Positions 50,392-59,893 of a stretch of DNA of 64,000 bases are shown one piece after another; position 1 is the first letter of the stretch; each line of letters opens with the position of its first letter. The notes beneath the pieces were generated by a model. That model had not been told where the DNA came from, made no database searches, and worked only from the letters and a program-made list of their open reading frames with translations. The translations under genes and the position numbers were made by a program. The stretch covers positions 124,001 through 188,000 of the forward strand of contig JACKHT010000003.1 of the NCBI GenBank assembly GCA_020638855.1. Reading direction: 5' to 3'. This DNA is from Planctomycetota bacterium. Lineage in GTDB: Bacteria; Planctomycetota; UBA1135; GCA-002686595.

Positions 50392-51519
50392 ATGCAAAGC
50401 ACCCAAACATCCGAACCCTTTCGCGTGATCCAAAGCGACGGCAGCGTGGGCAAGTACAAGGTCACGCTGAGCGATGCGGAGTTGATCCAGTGCTACCGGA
50501 CCATGTTGACCGTGCGCGCCTTCGACGACGTCTGCATGAAGCTGCAACGCTCAGGCCGCATCGGGTTCTCGGTGCCCAACAAAGGCATCGAAGCCTGTCA
50601 GGTGGGTGCCGCCAGCGCCCTGCGCAATACCGACTTCTTCTTCCCGAGCTACCGGGACTTCGGCATGGCCCTGTACCACGGGGTCGAGCCGGTCGAGATG
50701 ATGCACAACATGTTCGGCAACGCGAAGGACGCCGCCCGCGGCCGCCAGATGCCGGTGCACTTCTCGTTTGTCGATCCGATCAAGTTCTTTTCGATCTCGT
50801 CGCCGATCGGTACCCACCTGCCGCAAGCAGTGGGCGCTGCGCGCGCCTACCAGCTGCGCGGCGAAGACCACGTTTGCTTGACGAGTTTTGGCGACGGGGG
50901 CACTTCCAGCTTGGGCTTCCATAGCGCGCTCAACTTTGCGGGGGTTTGGAAGGCACCGGTGATCTTCCTTTGCCAAAACAACGGCTGGGCTATCTCGTGC
51001 CCTTCGAGCGAGCAGACCGCCTCCGATGGGTTTGCCATCAAAGGGGTCGCCTATGGGGTTCCCGGGGTGGTAGTCGACGGCAACGACGTGCTCGCCATGC
51101 ACCAAGCCGTGCGCGAGGCAGCCGACCGGGCGCGCGCGGGGGAAGGCCCGACCCTGATCGAGGCCGTGACCTACCGCATGGGCGGACACTCGACCTCCGA
51201 CGACCCCACCAAGTACGTGCCCAAGGAAGAGCTCGCCAAATGGCAAGAACGCGACCCAGTCGTGCGCTTCCAGGCCTACCTCAAGAAGCGCGGCCTGTGG
51301 ACCGCAGCCCTCGAAACCGAGTGGACCCAGGCGGCCATGGAGCGGGTCACCGCTGCTGCCAAGACCGCGGAGGCCACCGAAGGCCCGGGCCTCGAAACGA
51401 TCTTCTCGGACGTGTACGCCGAATTGCCGGCCCACCTCCGTGCCCAAGGCGAAGCCGCCTTTGACTTGGCCCGCCGTAAAGGCAGCGCCGACGCCGGCGA
51501 CGGCGCCTTCCCTCTCTAG
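50392..51519 (+). CDS. 2-oxoacid dehydrogenase E1, alpha subunit (first copy)
   Basis: This 375-residue ThDP enzyme subunit has the ThDP-Mg motif GDGGTSSLGFHSALNFAGVW ending QNNGWAIS, and the acyl-site loop GHSTSDDPTKY with the phosphorylation-loop serines of this family. Pyruvate and branched-chain enzymes share these features, and the choice between them is unclear; the RIGFSVPNKGIEACQVG segment leans to the branched-chain type. Its beta partner starts 28 nt downstream. Confidence 0.92.
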   Translation: MQSTQTSEPFRVIQSDGSVGKYKVTLSDAELIQCYRTMLTVRAFDDVCMKLQRSGRIGFSVPNKGIEACQVGAASALRNTDFFFPSYRDFGMALYHGVEPVEMMHNMFGNAKDAARGRQMPVHFSFVDPIKFFSISSPIGTHLPQAVGAARAYQLRGEDHVCLTSFGDGGTSSLGFHSALNFAGVWKAPVIFLCQNNGWAISCPSSEQTASDGFAIKGVAYGVPGVVVDGNDVLAMHQAVREAADRARAGEGPTLIEAVTYRMGGHSTSDDPTKYVPKEELAKWQERDPVVRFQAYLKKRGLWTAALETEWTQAAMERVTAAAKTAEATEGPGLETIFSDVYAELPAHLRAQGEAAFDLARRKGSADAGDGAFPL

Positions 51520-51547
51520 TCCCCGAAACGACGAAACGCTCGCTGCG

Positions 51548-52522
51548 ATGCCCATCCTGACCCTGATCCAAGCCGTCAACGACGGCCTCAAAGTCGCCAT
51601 GCGCGAGGACGAGCGTGTGCTCGTGTTCGGCGAGGACGTCGGCCCCAAGGGTGGCGTGTTCCTCGCCACCGAAGGCTTGACCACCGAATTCGGCAAGCAG
51701 CGTTGTTTCGACACGCCGCTCTCTGAAGACGGCATCGTCGGCGCCGCCATTGGCATGGCCGCCAACGGTTTGCGGCCCGTGTGTGAAATCCAGTTCCAGG
51801 ATTTCATTTTCCCGGCCTTCGACCAAATCGTTTCCGAAGCGGCCAAGTTGCGCTATCGCTCGGGTGGTCAGTACACCGCGCCAATGGTGATCCGCACACC
51901 CTACGGGGGCGGCATCCGCGGGGGTCTGTACCACAGCCAATCAGGCGAGGCGTACTTCACCCACACCCCCGGGCTCAAGGTCGTGATCCCCTCCACGCCG
52001 CACGATGCCAAAGGCTTGTTGCTGGCTTCGATCGCCGACCCCGATCCGGTGATCTTCATGGAGCCCAAAGCGCTCTACCGTCACGCCAAAGGCGAAGTGC
52101 CTGCCGGCCACTACACCGTCCCGCTCTCCACCCTGCGCACGGTGCGCGAAGGCGAACATGTGACCGTGTTCTGCTACGGATCGATGGTGCCGGTGGTGGA
52201 GAAAGCCGCCGCCCAAGCCGCCGAGCAGGGCATCGAGTGTCACATCGTCGATCTGCGCACGCTGCTGCCGCTGGATGAGCAAGGCGTGCTCGAAGCCGCC
52301 CGCAAGACCGGCCGCGTGGTGATCGTGCACGAAGCCCCGCGTTTCTGCGGCTACGGCGCCGAAATCAGCGCCATGATCGCGGAGAACGTCATCGAATACA
52401 TGGAAGCCCCCGTGCGTCGCGTGACCGGCTTCGATACCCCCTTCCCCAACACCCTCGAGCATCACTACCTGCCCGACGAGCGTCGCGTACTGGATGCGAT
52501 CGAAGAAGTCGCCCGCTTCTAA
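51548..52522 (+). CDS. 2-oxoacid dehydrogenase E1, beta subunit
   Basis: This 324-residue protein has the beta-subunit signature VFGEDVGPKGGVFLATEGL, the DTPLSEDGIVGAAIGMA motif with the ThDP-activating glutamate, and the C-terminal transketolase domain (GRVVIVHEAPRFCGYGAEI). It completes an alpha2beta2 E1 with one or both alpha subunits in the operon. The ATG at 51548 is chosen over 51440 because upstream codons overlap the alpha-subunit gene. Confidence 0.94.
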   Translation: MPILTLIQAVNDGLKVAMREDERVLVFGEDVGPKGGVFLATEGLTTEFGKQRCFDTPLSEDGIVGAAIGMAANGLRPVCEIQFQDFIFPAFDQIVSEAAKLRYRSGGQYTAPMVIRTPYGGGIRGGLYHSQSGEAYFTHTPGLKVVIPSTPHDAKGLLLASIADPDPVIFMEPKALYRHAKGEVPAGHYTVPLSTLRTVREGEHVTVFCYGSMVPVVEKAAAQAAEQGIECHIVDLRTLLPLDEQGVLEAARKTGRVVIVHEAPRFCGYGAEISAMIAENVIEYMEAPVRRVTGFDTPFPNTLEHHYLPDERRVLDAIEEVARF

Positions 52523-52553
52523 AACCCTGGCAAGCACCCCGAAGGAACGTTCC

Positions 52554-54194
52554 ATGATCGAATTCAAACTCCCGGATATTGGCGAAGGCGTCGCAGAAGG
52601 CGAAATCGTGCAGTGGCTTGTGCAGGAAGGCACCCACGTCGAGGAGCACCAGCCTGTGGTCGAAGTCATGACCGACAAAGCCACCGTCGAAGTGCCGGCC
52701 CCCGCCGCGGGCGTGGTGACCCAATTCATGGCCAAAGAAGGCGACACGGTGCCCGTGGGCAGCGTGATCTTCCATTTGGACAACGGCGCAGGTGCCGCGG
52801 CTCCGGCTGCCAAGGCTGCCGCTCCGGCCGCTGCGCCAGCCCCCGCCAAGGCAGCACCCGCACCCGCTCCCGCCGCTGCACCGAAATCGGCTCCGGCGGC
52901 TGCCCCGGCCCCGGCCGCAGGCGGTCGCGTGCTGGAATTCAAACTCCCCGACATCGGGGAAGGCGTCGCCGAGGGGGAAATCGTGCAGTGGCTCGTGGAG
53001 GAAGGCGCCGCCGTCCAAGAACACGATCCGGTGGTGGAAGTCATGACCGACAAGGCTACTGTCGAAGTTCCCGCCCCCGCTTCGGGCACCCTGGTTAAGC
53101 AATTGGCCAAGGCTGGCGACACCGTCCCCGTCGGATCGGTGATCTTCCACTTGGCCACCGCCGGCGGCGCCGCTCCGGCTGCGGCGGGACACGCTCCCGC
53201 AGCACCCCAAGCTGCGGCCCCTGCGGCCCAAGCCCCCCAAACCGGCAAGCCGAGCTCCAACGACAAGGTCCTGGCCGTCCCCAGCGCGCGCCGCGTGGCG
53301 CGCGAGTTGGGCATCGATCTCAGCCAAGTCTCGGGTTCGGGCAACCACGGCGTGGTGCGCCGCGCCGACGTGGAAGCCTTTGCCGCTTCGGGTGCTGCTA
53401 GCCAGCCGGCTGCCGCATCCGCCGCGCCCAAGGCCGCCGCGCAATCCGCCGGAGGCAGCGCGGGCCCCGCGTGGCAAGCGCCGAGCAAGGAAACCATCCG
53501 CGTGCCCTTCCGTGGTGTGCGTCGCAAGATCGCCGAGGCGATGGTGCGTTCGAAGTTCACCGCGCCGCACTTCACCGTCGTCGAAGAAGTCGACGTGACC
53601 GAGTTGGTCAAGGTGCGCGAGATTGCCAAGAACTTTGGAGCCCAGAAAGGCATCAAGGTCACCTACATGGCCTTCATCATGAAAGCCGCGGCGAATTGCT
53701 TGATGCGCAATCGCATGCTGAACGGGTACTTCGATGAGGAAGCCCAGGAAATCATCCAAGTGGGCCAGGTCAACTTGGGCATCGCCACCGACACCCCTTC
53801 GGGGCTGATCGTGCCGGTGATTCCGAGCGCCGAAACCAAGGGCTTGATGGATTTGGCTAGCGAGCTGCAAGGCTTGGCCGAACGCACCAAGGCGGGCAAG
53901 GTCAAGCCGCAGGAGCTCAAGGGCGGTACCTTCTCGATCACCAATGCCGGCAACATTGGCGGCACCTTGGCGACGCCCATCATCAACAACCCGGAGATCG
54001 CCATCCTCGGCGTGCACCGCCTGTACAAACGCCCCGGCGTCGTCGAGGGTCCCGATGGGGATCGCATCGAAGTGCGGCAGTACATGAACTTCTCGTGCAG
54101 CGTCGACCACCGCTTGGCCGATGGCGCCGATGCGGCCCGGTTCTTGGCCGAGTTGCGCATGGTGCTAGAGAATCCAGGTCTGATCTCCCTGTAA
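52554..54194 (+). CDS. dihydrolipoamide acyltransferase (E2) with two lipoyl domains
   Basis: This 546-residue core subunit has two near-identical lipoyl domains. Each carries VMTDKATVEVPAP, with lipoyl lysines K42 and K167. Long Ala/Pro linkers separate them (about 79-124 and 203-225). The E1/E3-binding domain follows (about 234-275, AVPSARRVARELGIDLS), and the catalytic domain ends SCSVDHRLADGADAARF, with H519 and D523 of the HxxxDG active site. It accepts the acyl group from E1 and passes it to CoA. AAGGA precedes the ATG. Confidence 0.95.
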   Translation: MIEFKLPDIGEGVAEGEIVQWLVQEGTHVEEHQPVVEVMTDKATVEVPAPAAGVVTQFMAKEGDTVPVGSVIFHLDNGAGAAAPAAKAAAPAAAPAPAKAAPAPAPAAAPKSAPAAAPAPAAGGRVLEFKLPDIGEGVAEGEIVQWLVEEGAAVQEHDPVVEVMTDKATVEVPAPASGTLVKQLAKAGDTVPVGSVIFHLATAGGAAPAAAGHAPAAPQAAAPAAQAPQTGKPSSNDKVLAVPSARRVARELGIDLSQVSGSGNHGVVRRADVEAFAASGAASQPAAASAAPKAAAQSAGGSAGPAWQAPSKETIRVPFRGVRRKIAEAMVRSKFTAPHFTVVEEVDVTELVKVREIAKNFGAQKGIKVTYMAFIMKAAANCLMRNRMLNGYFDEEAQEIIQVGQVNLGIATDTPSGLIVPVIPSAETKGLMDLASELQGLAERTKAGKVKPQELKGGTFSITNAGNIGGTLATPIINNPEIAILGVHRLYKRPGVVEGPDGDRIEVRQYMNFSCSVDHRLADGADAARFLAELRMVLENPGLISL

Positions 54195-54206
54195 CCCCTG
54201 ATCGAC

Positions 54207-55316
54207 GTGTCCCAACGCATCCAACTGATCAGCCCGGCCGGAAAGCCGGTAGGTGACCTACCCAAGCTTTCCGACGGGCGACTCAAGGATCTGTTCACCC
54301 ACATGCTGCGCGTGCGGGTGACCGACGGGCGCATGCTCACCCTGCAGCGCGCGGGTCGGATTGGGTTCGTAGGGACGTCCACCGGTATGGAAGCCGCGCA
54401 AATCGGCAGCGCCGCCGCACTGGAGCCCCAGGATTGGCTCTGGTCTGGCTTGCGCGAAGGTGGTGCGGCCGTGATGCGTGGCCTGCCGTTGGCGGAGTAC
54501 GTGGCGCAGATGTACTGCAACGCCAACGACACCGCCAAGGGGCGCCAGATGTGCAACCACTTCCAGCACAAGGGCACCCACTACCCCAGCTGGTCTTCGG
54601 TCATCGGGACGCAGATTCCCCATGGGGTGGGCGCGGCTTTGGCCTCCAAGCAACGCGGCGAAGACGCGGTGCATGCGATCTACTTTGGCGATGGGGCTAC
54701 TTCGAGCAACGGCTTCCACAGCGGCATGAATTTGGCCGCCGTTTGGAAGGTCCCGGCGGTGTTCGTTTGCGTCAACAACGGTTGGGCCATTTCGGTCTCG
54801 GCCAAGCAGCAAACGGCTGCGCACAGCTATGCCGACAAGGCCACCGCCTACGGCATGCCCGCGGCCACGGTCGACGGCAACGACGTGTTGGCTTGCTACG
54901 CCACCATGCGCGCTGCCGTGGCCCGGGCCCGATCGGGTGATGGCCCGAGCCTCGTGGTGCTCGAGACCTACCGCATGATGGGTCACTCGAGTTCCGATGA
55001 TCCGACCAAGTACCGCGACGAACACGAAGTCGCCGAATGGCGCGGCAAAGATCCGATCGAACGCTTCGAGCACTTCTTGAGCCAAAAGGGTGTGCTCGCG
55101 AAGGGCGAACGATCCACGATCGAAGCGGCGCTGACGGCCGAGGTCGATCAAGTCATCCGCGAACAGGAAGCGGCTGCCCCGATGGCGCTCAAGACCCTGG
55201 TCGAAGACGTCTATGCCGAGGTGCCCGACCACCTCAAACGCCAGTACAACCACTTCATCGAAGTCGCCGAGCGTCACGGCGATGCCCAACCGGGTGATGG
55301 CGCCTTCCCCCTGTAG
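54207..55316 (+). CDS. 2-oxoacid dehydrogenase E1, alpha subunit (second copy)
   Basis: This 369-residue paralogue of the alpha subunit at 50392-51519 has its own ThDP motif FGDGATSSNGFHSGMNLAAV ending NNGWAIS, and GHSSSDDPTKY. The substrate-side segment differs (RIGFVGTSTGMEAAQIG; SAAALEPQDWLWSGLREGG), and the region around HYPSWSSVIGTQIPHGVG is not shared. It has no beta subunit of its own in the operon, so it would have to use the single beta gene. GTG start at 54207, 12 nt after E2. Confidence 0.9.
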   Translation: MSQRIQLISPAGKPVGDLPKLSDGRLKDLFTHMLRVRVTDGRMLTLQRAGRIGFVGTSTGMEAAQIGSAAALEPQDWLWSGLREGGAAVMRGLPLAEYVAQMYCNANDTAKGRQMCNHFQHKGTHYPSWSSVIGTQIPHGVGAALASKQRGEDAVHAIYFGDGATSSNGFHSGMNLAAVWKVPAVFVCVNNGWAISVSAKQQTAAHSYADKATAYGMPAATVDGNDVLACYATMRAAVARARSGDGPSLVVLETYRMMGHSSSDDPTKYRDEHEVAEWRGKDPIERFEHFLSQKGVLAKGERSTIEAALTAEVDQVIREQEAAAPMALKTLVEDVYAEVPDHLKRQYNHFIEVAERHGDAQPGDGAFPL

Positions 55317-55363
55317 TCACCCAGGCGGGTCTTGAGAGACAGCCCTCGCCACCCAAAACCATC

Positions 55364-56773
55364 ATGAGCACTCGCCGCAAAGTTGTCGTCATTGGTGCCG
55401 GTCCCGCCGGATACGTGTGCGCCATTCGCCTCGCCCAACTGGGTCAAGAAGCCACCGTCGTCGAGCGCGAATTCATCGGAGGAACCTGCCTCAACGTGGG
55501 CTGCATTCCTTCCAAGGCCCTGATCGCGGCGGGTAGCTTGCTCGACAAGCTGAGCCATGCAAGCGCGATGGGGATCCACGCCGAGAATGTCAAGCTCAAC
55601 GTGGACGAACTGGTGCAATGGAAAGCGGGCATCGTGGGCAAACTGACCGGTGGGGTCAGCGGCTTGCTCAAAAACCACGGCGTCAAAGTGGTCATGGGTA
55701 CCGCCAGCATCGAGTCCAAGAACAGCGTCAAGGTCACCTCCAAGGAGGGGACCCAAACCCTGCAAGCCGACGACATCGTGATCGCCACGGGCTCGATCCC
55801 GATCGAGATCCCTGGCTTTGCCTTCGACGAAAAGGACGTCTGGTCTTCCACCGGCGCTTTGGCTCCGAAACGCATCCCGGGCCACTTGGTGGTGATCGGC
55901 GGGGGTTACATCGGCCTCGAACTCGGCATGATGTACCGCAAGTTGGGTAGCCAGGTCACCGTGCTCGAAGCCACCCAAGGCGCGCTCCCGGGCCAGGAAC
56001 CCGATTGCGTCAAGGTCATCGAACGCAGCTTGAAGAAGATGAAGATCGACCTCAAGACCGAGACCTTCGCCCAGGGCTACGAGCGCAAGGGCGACAAGCT
56101 GCACGTGACCATCAAGACCAAGAGCGGCAACCAAGTGGTCGAATGCGACCAAATCCTGTCGACCGTGGGGCGCAAGCCCTACAGCCAAGGCTTGGGCCTG
56201 GACAAAGCGGGATTGCAGGTGGACCAGCGCGGCTTCCTGACGGTGGACAAGCAAATGCGCACCAAGGTTGCCAACATCTACGCCATCGGCGACATCGCCG
56301 GCCAACCGATGCTGGCCCACAAGGGCAGCAAGGAAGGCCTCGTCGCCGCAGCGGTCATCGCGGGCCAGAAAGAAGAGTACGACGTGCGTTGCGTGCCCGC
56401 CGTAATCTTCACCGCCCCCGAAATGGCCTCGGTGGGCCTAACCGAAGCCCAATGCAAGGAGCAGGGACTGTCGGTTGTCAGCGGCTCGTTCCCGTTCGCC
56501 GCTTCGGGCCGGGCCATGAGCCTGATGGAGACCGATGGTTTCGTGAAGATCATCTCGGACGCCAAGACCGATGTGGTACTCGGCGTGCACATGGTGGGAC
56601 CCGAAGTGACCGAGTTGATCGCCGAGGCGGCCCTGGCGATCGAAATGGGCGCCACGACCGAGGACATCGCGCGCACGATCCACGCGCACCCGACCCTGCC
56701 CGAGGCCATGATGGAAGCCGCTGAGGCGGTGCACAACATGGCGGTCCACATCTACCAGAAACCCAAGCGCTAA
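55364..56773 (+). CDS. lpdA: dihydrolipoyl dehydrogenase (E3)
   Basis: This 469-residue flavoprotein reoxidises the lipoyl group. It has the FAD motif VVVIGAGPAGYVCA (7-20), the redox disulfide GGTCLNVGCIPSK (C42, C47), the NAD motif VIGGGYIGLELGMMYRKLG, a second FAD motif NIYAIGDIAGQPMLAHKG and the C-terminal dyad HPTLPE (H442, E447). Complete and of normal length. lipB starts 3 nt after its stop. Confidence 0.97.
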   Translation: MSTRRKVVVIGAGPAGYVCAIRLAQLGQEATVVEREFIGGTCLNVGCIPSKALIAAGSLLDKLSHASAMGIHAENVKLNVDELVQWKAGIVGKLTGGVSGLLKNHGVKVVMGTASIESKNSVKVTSKEGTQTLQADDIVIATGSIPIEIPGFAFDEKDVWSSTGALAPKRIPGHLVVIGGGYIGLELGMMYRKLGSQVTVLEATQGALPGQEPDCVKVIERSLKKMKIDLKTETFAQGYERKGDKLHVTIKTKSGNQVVECDQILSTVGRKPYSQGLGLDKAGLQVDQRGFLTVDKQMRTKVANIYAIGDIAGQPMLAHKGSKEGLVAAAVIAGQKEEYDVRCVPAVIFTAPEMASVGLTEAQCKEQGLSVVSGSFPFAASGRAMSLMETDGFVKIISDAKTDVVLGVHMVGPEVTELIAEAALAIEMGATTEDIARTIHAHPTLPEAMMEAAEAVHNMAVHIYQKPKR

Positions 56774-56776
56774 GTC

Positions 56777-57412
56777 ATGGATCCCTCGCTCAAGGTCCAG
56801 TGGTTGGGGCGTCGTCCGTACCGGGAGGTGCACGACCTGCAGCAGGGTCTTTTGGTTGAGCGAATCCAAGAAGGCACCTCGGACATGTTGCTCCTGGTCG
56901 AGCACTATCCGGTGGTGACCTTGGGGCGAGGGACCGAGGGGGGAGCCGCCGACTACGTGATGGTGCCCGTCATCCCGGTCGAGCGGGGTGGTGAGGCGAC
57001 CTACCACGGGCCCGGTCAGTTGGTGGCTTACCCGATCCGCGAACTGTTGCCCGGGCATCGCGACTTGCATGCGTACCTCCGTTCGCTCGAGGACGTGGTC
57101 ATCGACGTGTTGGCCGATTTTGGCGTCGTAGGCGGACGAATCGAGGGCAAGACGGGGGTCTGGATCGAGGACCGCAAGGTGGCCTCGATTGGAGTCGCTG
57201 TCCGGCGTTGGGTCACCTGGCACGGGGTGGCCATCAACGTGACCACGGACTTGGAGCAATTCGCCAGCTTCCGGCCCTGTGGTCTGGATAGCGAGGTCAT
57301 GACGCGCTTGGCCGACCATGCCAAGGTGCCCTGCGACCTGGAGGCGGTGGGAAATTCTTTCCAGGCGCACTTCGCCCGTCGGTTTGGGTACGACCAAGTG
57401 GTCTTGGTCTGA
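56777..57412 (+). CDS. lipB: octanoyl-(ACP) protein octanoyltransferase
   Basis: LipB moves octanoate from ACP to the lipoyl lysine of E2, the step before LipA. The 211-residue protein has RGGEATYHGPGQLVAYP (70-86), K134 in DRKVASIGVAVRRWVTWHG and the acyl-thioester cysteine C168 in FRPCGLD. With lipA at the other end of the operon, it supplies the cofactor for the E2 encoded between them. Complete, with ATG 3 nt after lpdA. A hairpin (TGGCCG/CGGCCA, 57433-57450) follows. Confidence 0.95.
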   Translation: MDPSLKVQWLGRRPYREVHDLQQGLLVERIQEGTSDMLLLVEHYPVVTLGRGTEGGAADYVMVPVIPVERGGEATYHGPGQLVAYPIRELLPGHRDLHAYLRSLEDVVIDVLADFGVVGGRIEGKTGVWIEDRKVASIGVAVRRWVTWHGVAINVTTDLEQFASFRPCGLDSEVMTRLADHAKVPCDLEAVGNSFQAHFARRFGYDQVVLV

Positions 57413-57853
57413 TGGCCACCTAACGGATCCCGTGGCCGTACGACCGGCCAAGATTGGGCCCAGACCTTGACCCTAGGGGCTGCCCCACATTCCGCTGGTA
57501 GGGTGCCATGGGGACTCTGTTTCGATCCGCACGTCTCGCATTGCGATTCGTTTTCCGAAAGGAAACCCGAGGCCCAAGTCAGCAACAGATTTGCATTGGG
57601 GGAATCCGAAGTAGCCATCAACCAGACCCGGCTCTCCCCCCCAGGAACCCCGCAAGGGGCTCGATCGTTCGCGTGAATACCCAACCTCCCTGCCCCCCCT
57701 GCATCTCGCGGCTAGTGGGCGGATTCGTTGGGAAACTGCGCGCAACGCTTCGCTTGGGAGAGGAGCTTCGAGTCGTGGCCAGGGAGTTCTGCGCATAGCG
57801 TGTGACTGCAGCAATCGGACCCGTCAGGTCCAGAAGCGATCCAGGAGCCAACC
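57413..57853. other. intergenic region (441 bp) before the HDOD-GGDEF genes
   Basis: No protein-coding gene is seen. TGGCCG (57433-57438) pairs with CGGCCA (57445-57450), possibly ending the lipoate/dehydrogenase operon. TTTCC (57552-57556) and GGAAA (57561-57565) close a GAAA tetraloop. The remainder has no clear promoter or riboswitch match; I looked for the c-di-GMP aptamer because of the GGDEF gene downstream and did not find its conserved core. Confidence 0.5.
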
Positions 57854-59863
57854 TTGAACATCACTACATTCGAAGAAATCAAACTGACTGGCAACTTGCC
57901 TTCGCCTGCCGGTGTCGGCGTCCGCATTCTGGAGTTGACTCGGAACGAGGAGTACAGCGTCGAGGAAATGGGTCATGCCATCATGGCGGATTCCTCCTTG
58001 ACCGGCCGTATCTTGCAGTTGGCCAACACGGGCGAGCGCACGGGATCGCTGCCCGCCACGACGGTGTCCGAGTCGATCATGCGCCTTGGCAGCCGGACCG
58101 TCCGCAACTTGGCTTTGGCCTTTTCCATCGTTTCGGAGCGGACCACGGGCGCCTGCCGGACCTTCCAGTACGAGACCTATTGGTCGGGCTCGCTGGGTCG
58201 CGCGGTCGCGGCCCAAGCGGTTTCCCGCCGGCTGGGTCAACAGCGCTCGGAAGAGTCCTACATTTGTGGATTGCTCAGCGACGTGGGGCGCCTCGCCTTG
58301 GCATCGGTTTACGCGGAGTCCTATGGCGCCATGTTGGCCGAACACGGTCCGCGACCGCTGGAAGACTTGATTGAGAAGGAAAACAAGCGCTTCAAGATCG
58401 ACCACGCCCAAGTCAGCTCCTTGATGCTTACCGACTGGGGTCTCCCGACCCAGTTCACCGAAGCAGCCTTCGAATATGGCACCAAGCGCAGCATCCGCAG
58501 CATCAAGACCATCCAAGGCCTGGGAGATGTCCTGCGCATCGCGTACTGGATCAGCGAAGCGCTCGTCGGAGATGAATACACCGAGCCCTACACCTGGAAG
58601 ATGATTGGGGAAGAGCTCGAGCACGCCCGCGGACTGTTGAGCATGAACCCTGGGCAATGGGAGTCGTTCTGCGACGCCATCGCCAAAGATTGGGTGCACT
58701 GGGGCGATACCCTCGAGGTCAACACGGGCAATGGCCAACGCTTCAGCGAAGTAGCCCGGTACGTGGCAGCCAGCAAGGATGCCAAACTCGGCGATCCGGT
58801 TTCGTCGCTCCAGCCGGTAGAGGACGCAGCGCCGCTGCCCAAGAGCCAAACCGACCAAGCCACCGAAAAGAACCGACGCTCCTCGGATCAGGTGCGCATC
58901 ATGGTGGTCGGCTCCCACGCCGTCACGGAAGTTCACAAGTGCCAGGGGCTAGACGATGGCACGTTCGAGGTCCGCGAAACCGAGGCGGGCGAAGATGGGC
59001 TCCGTGCGATCTTGCGTTGGGGTGCGGACATCATCCTGGTGGATGAAACCGCTTCGGGTCTCAGCGGCCTAGAGATCTGCAAAAGCCTACGCCGCAACGA
59101 ACAAAGCGAGGGCCTGTACATCCTGGTCGTCGGGACGCCCGGCTCCAAGGGCCATGGGCTGAAAGCCTTTGCGGCCGGGGCCGATGACTTCATCGAGTTG
59201 CCTACCCAGCCGGAAGTCTTGGAGGCTCGCATTCGCGCAGGACTGCGTGTGTGTGCCTTGCAGCGCCGCGTCGAAAAGGACAAGGCCACGGTCATGCGCC
59301 AAGTAGCCGAATTGGGCGTCCTGACACGCAAGTTGCGTTCCACGGCGTTGACCGATTCGCTGACGAACCTTCCCAATCGACGCTATGCCATCAAGCGCTT
59401 GGAGAGCGAATGGTCTTCAATGCTGCGCACGGGCAAGGATATGTCCCTGGTGATGCTGGATGTCGACCACTTCAAGTCGGTGAACGACAACCATGGCCAC
59501 GACGTGGGCGATGTGGTCTTGACCGAAACCGCCAAGATCCTCAAGACCGCCATCCGGACTTCCGACGAGGCCTGCCGGATTGGGGGCGAAGAGTTTGTCA
59601 TCATCTGCAAGAACACCAAGGAAGCCGACTGCTTGGTTGTGGCGGAGCGCATCCGGACGGCGCTGGAGGCCCACCGCATCCAGGCCGGCAGCTTTGATGG
59701 CCACGTGACCGTTAGCCTTGGGATTGCGGGCAACCTGCCGACGATGAAGGGGCCGGCGGAACTGCTCAAACGCGCCGACGAGGCGGTCTACGAAGCCAAA
59801 CGGCTGGGTCGCAACCAATCGGTCTTGGCGTCCCAGATCACGCCTCTTCGCAAGAGCGCTTAG
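57854..59863 (+). CDS. HDOD + degenerate receiver + GGDEF protein (first copy)
   Basis: This 669-residue protein has an HDOD domain (about 1-300, GNLPSPAGVGVRILELT and ICGLLSDVGRLALASVY), a receiver-like domain (about 345-465) and a GGDEF diguanylate cyclase domain (about 500-665). The GGDEF site is intact as GGEEF (577-581), with an RxxD inhibitory site at 568-571 (RTSD). The receiver keeps D397 (ILVDETASG), but the N-terminal acidic pair is lost (VVGSH, 351-355) and the conserved lysine is Leu (ELP, 448-450), so phosphorylation is doubtful. It should make c-di-GMP in response to HDOD-linked input. TTG start at 57854 with CAGGAG ahead. Confidence 0.86.
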   Translation: MNITTFEEIKLTGNLPSPAGVGVRILELTRNEEYSVEEMGHAIMADSSLTGRILQLANTGERTGSLPATTVSESIMRLGSRTVRNLALAFSIVSERTTGACRTFQYETYWSGSLGRAVAAQAVSRRLGQQRSEESYICGLLSDVGRLALASVYAESYGAMLAEHGPRPLEDLIEKENKRFKIDHAQVSSLMLTDWGLPTQFTEAAFEYGTKRSIRSIKTIQGLGDVLRIAYWISEALVGDEYTEPYTWKMIGEELEHARGLLSMNPGQWESFCDAIAKDWVHWGDTLEVNTGNGQRFSEVARYVAASKDAKLGDPVSSLQPVEDAAPLPKSQTDQATEKNRRSSDQVRIMVVGSHAVTEVHKCQGLDDGTFEVRETEAGEDGLRAILRWGADIILVDETASGLSGLEICKSLRRNEQSEGLYILVVGTPGSKGHGLKAFAAGADDFIELPTQPEVLEARIRAGLRVCALQRRVEKDKATVMRQVAELGVLTRKLRSTALTDSLTNLPNRRYAIKRLESEWSSMLRTGKDMSLVMLDVDHFKSVNDNHGHDVGDVVLTETAKILKTAIRTSDEACRIGGEEFVIICKNTKEADCLVVAERIRTALEAHRIQAGSFDGHVTVSLGIAGNLPTMKGPAELLKRADEAVYEAKRLGRNQSVLASQITPLRKSA

Positions 59864-59893
59864 CGAATTCCTTCCACCCATTCCCTTCCACGC

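Noticed and set aside
51941..54110. Two 573-codon frames on the minus strand
   Set aside because: Both are antisense to the E1-beta, E2 and E1-alpha genes, and their Ala/Gly-rich sequence mirrors the E2 linkers.
57413..57853. c-di-GMP riboswitch before the GGDEF genes
   Set aside because: The conserved aptamer core and paired helices were not found; only a GAAA-capped hairpin is present.
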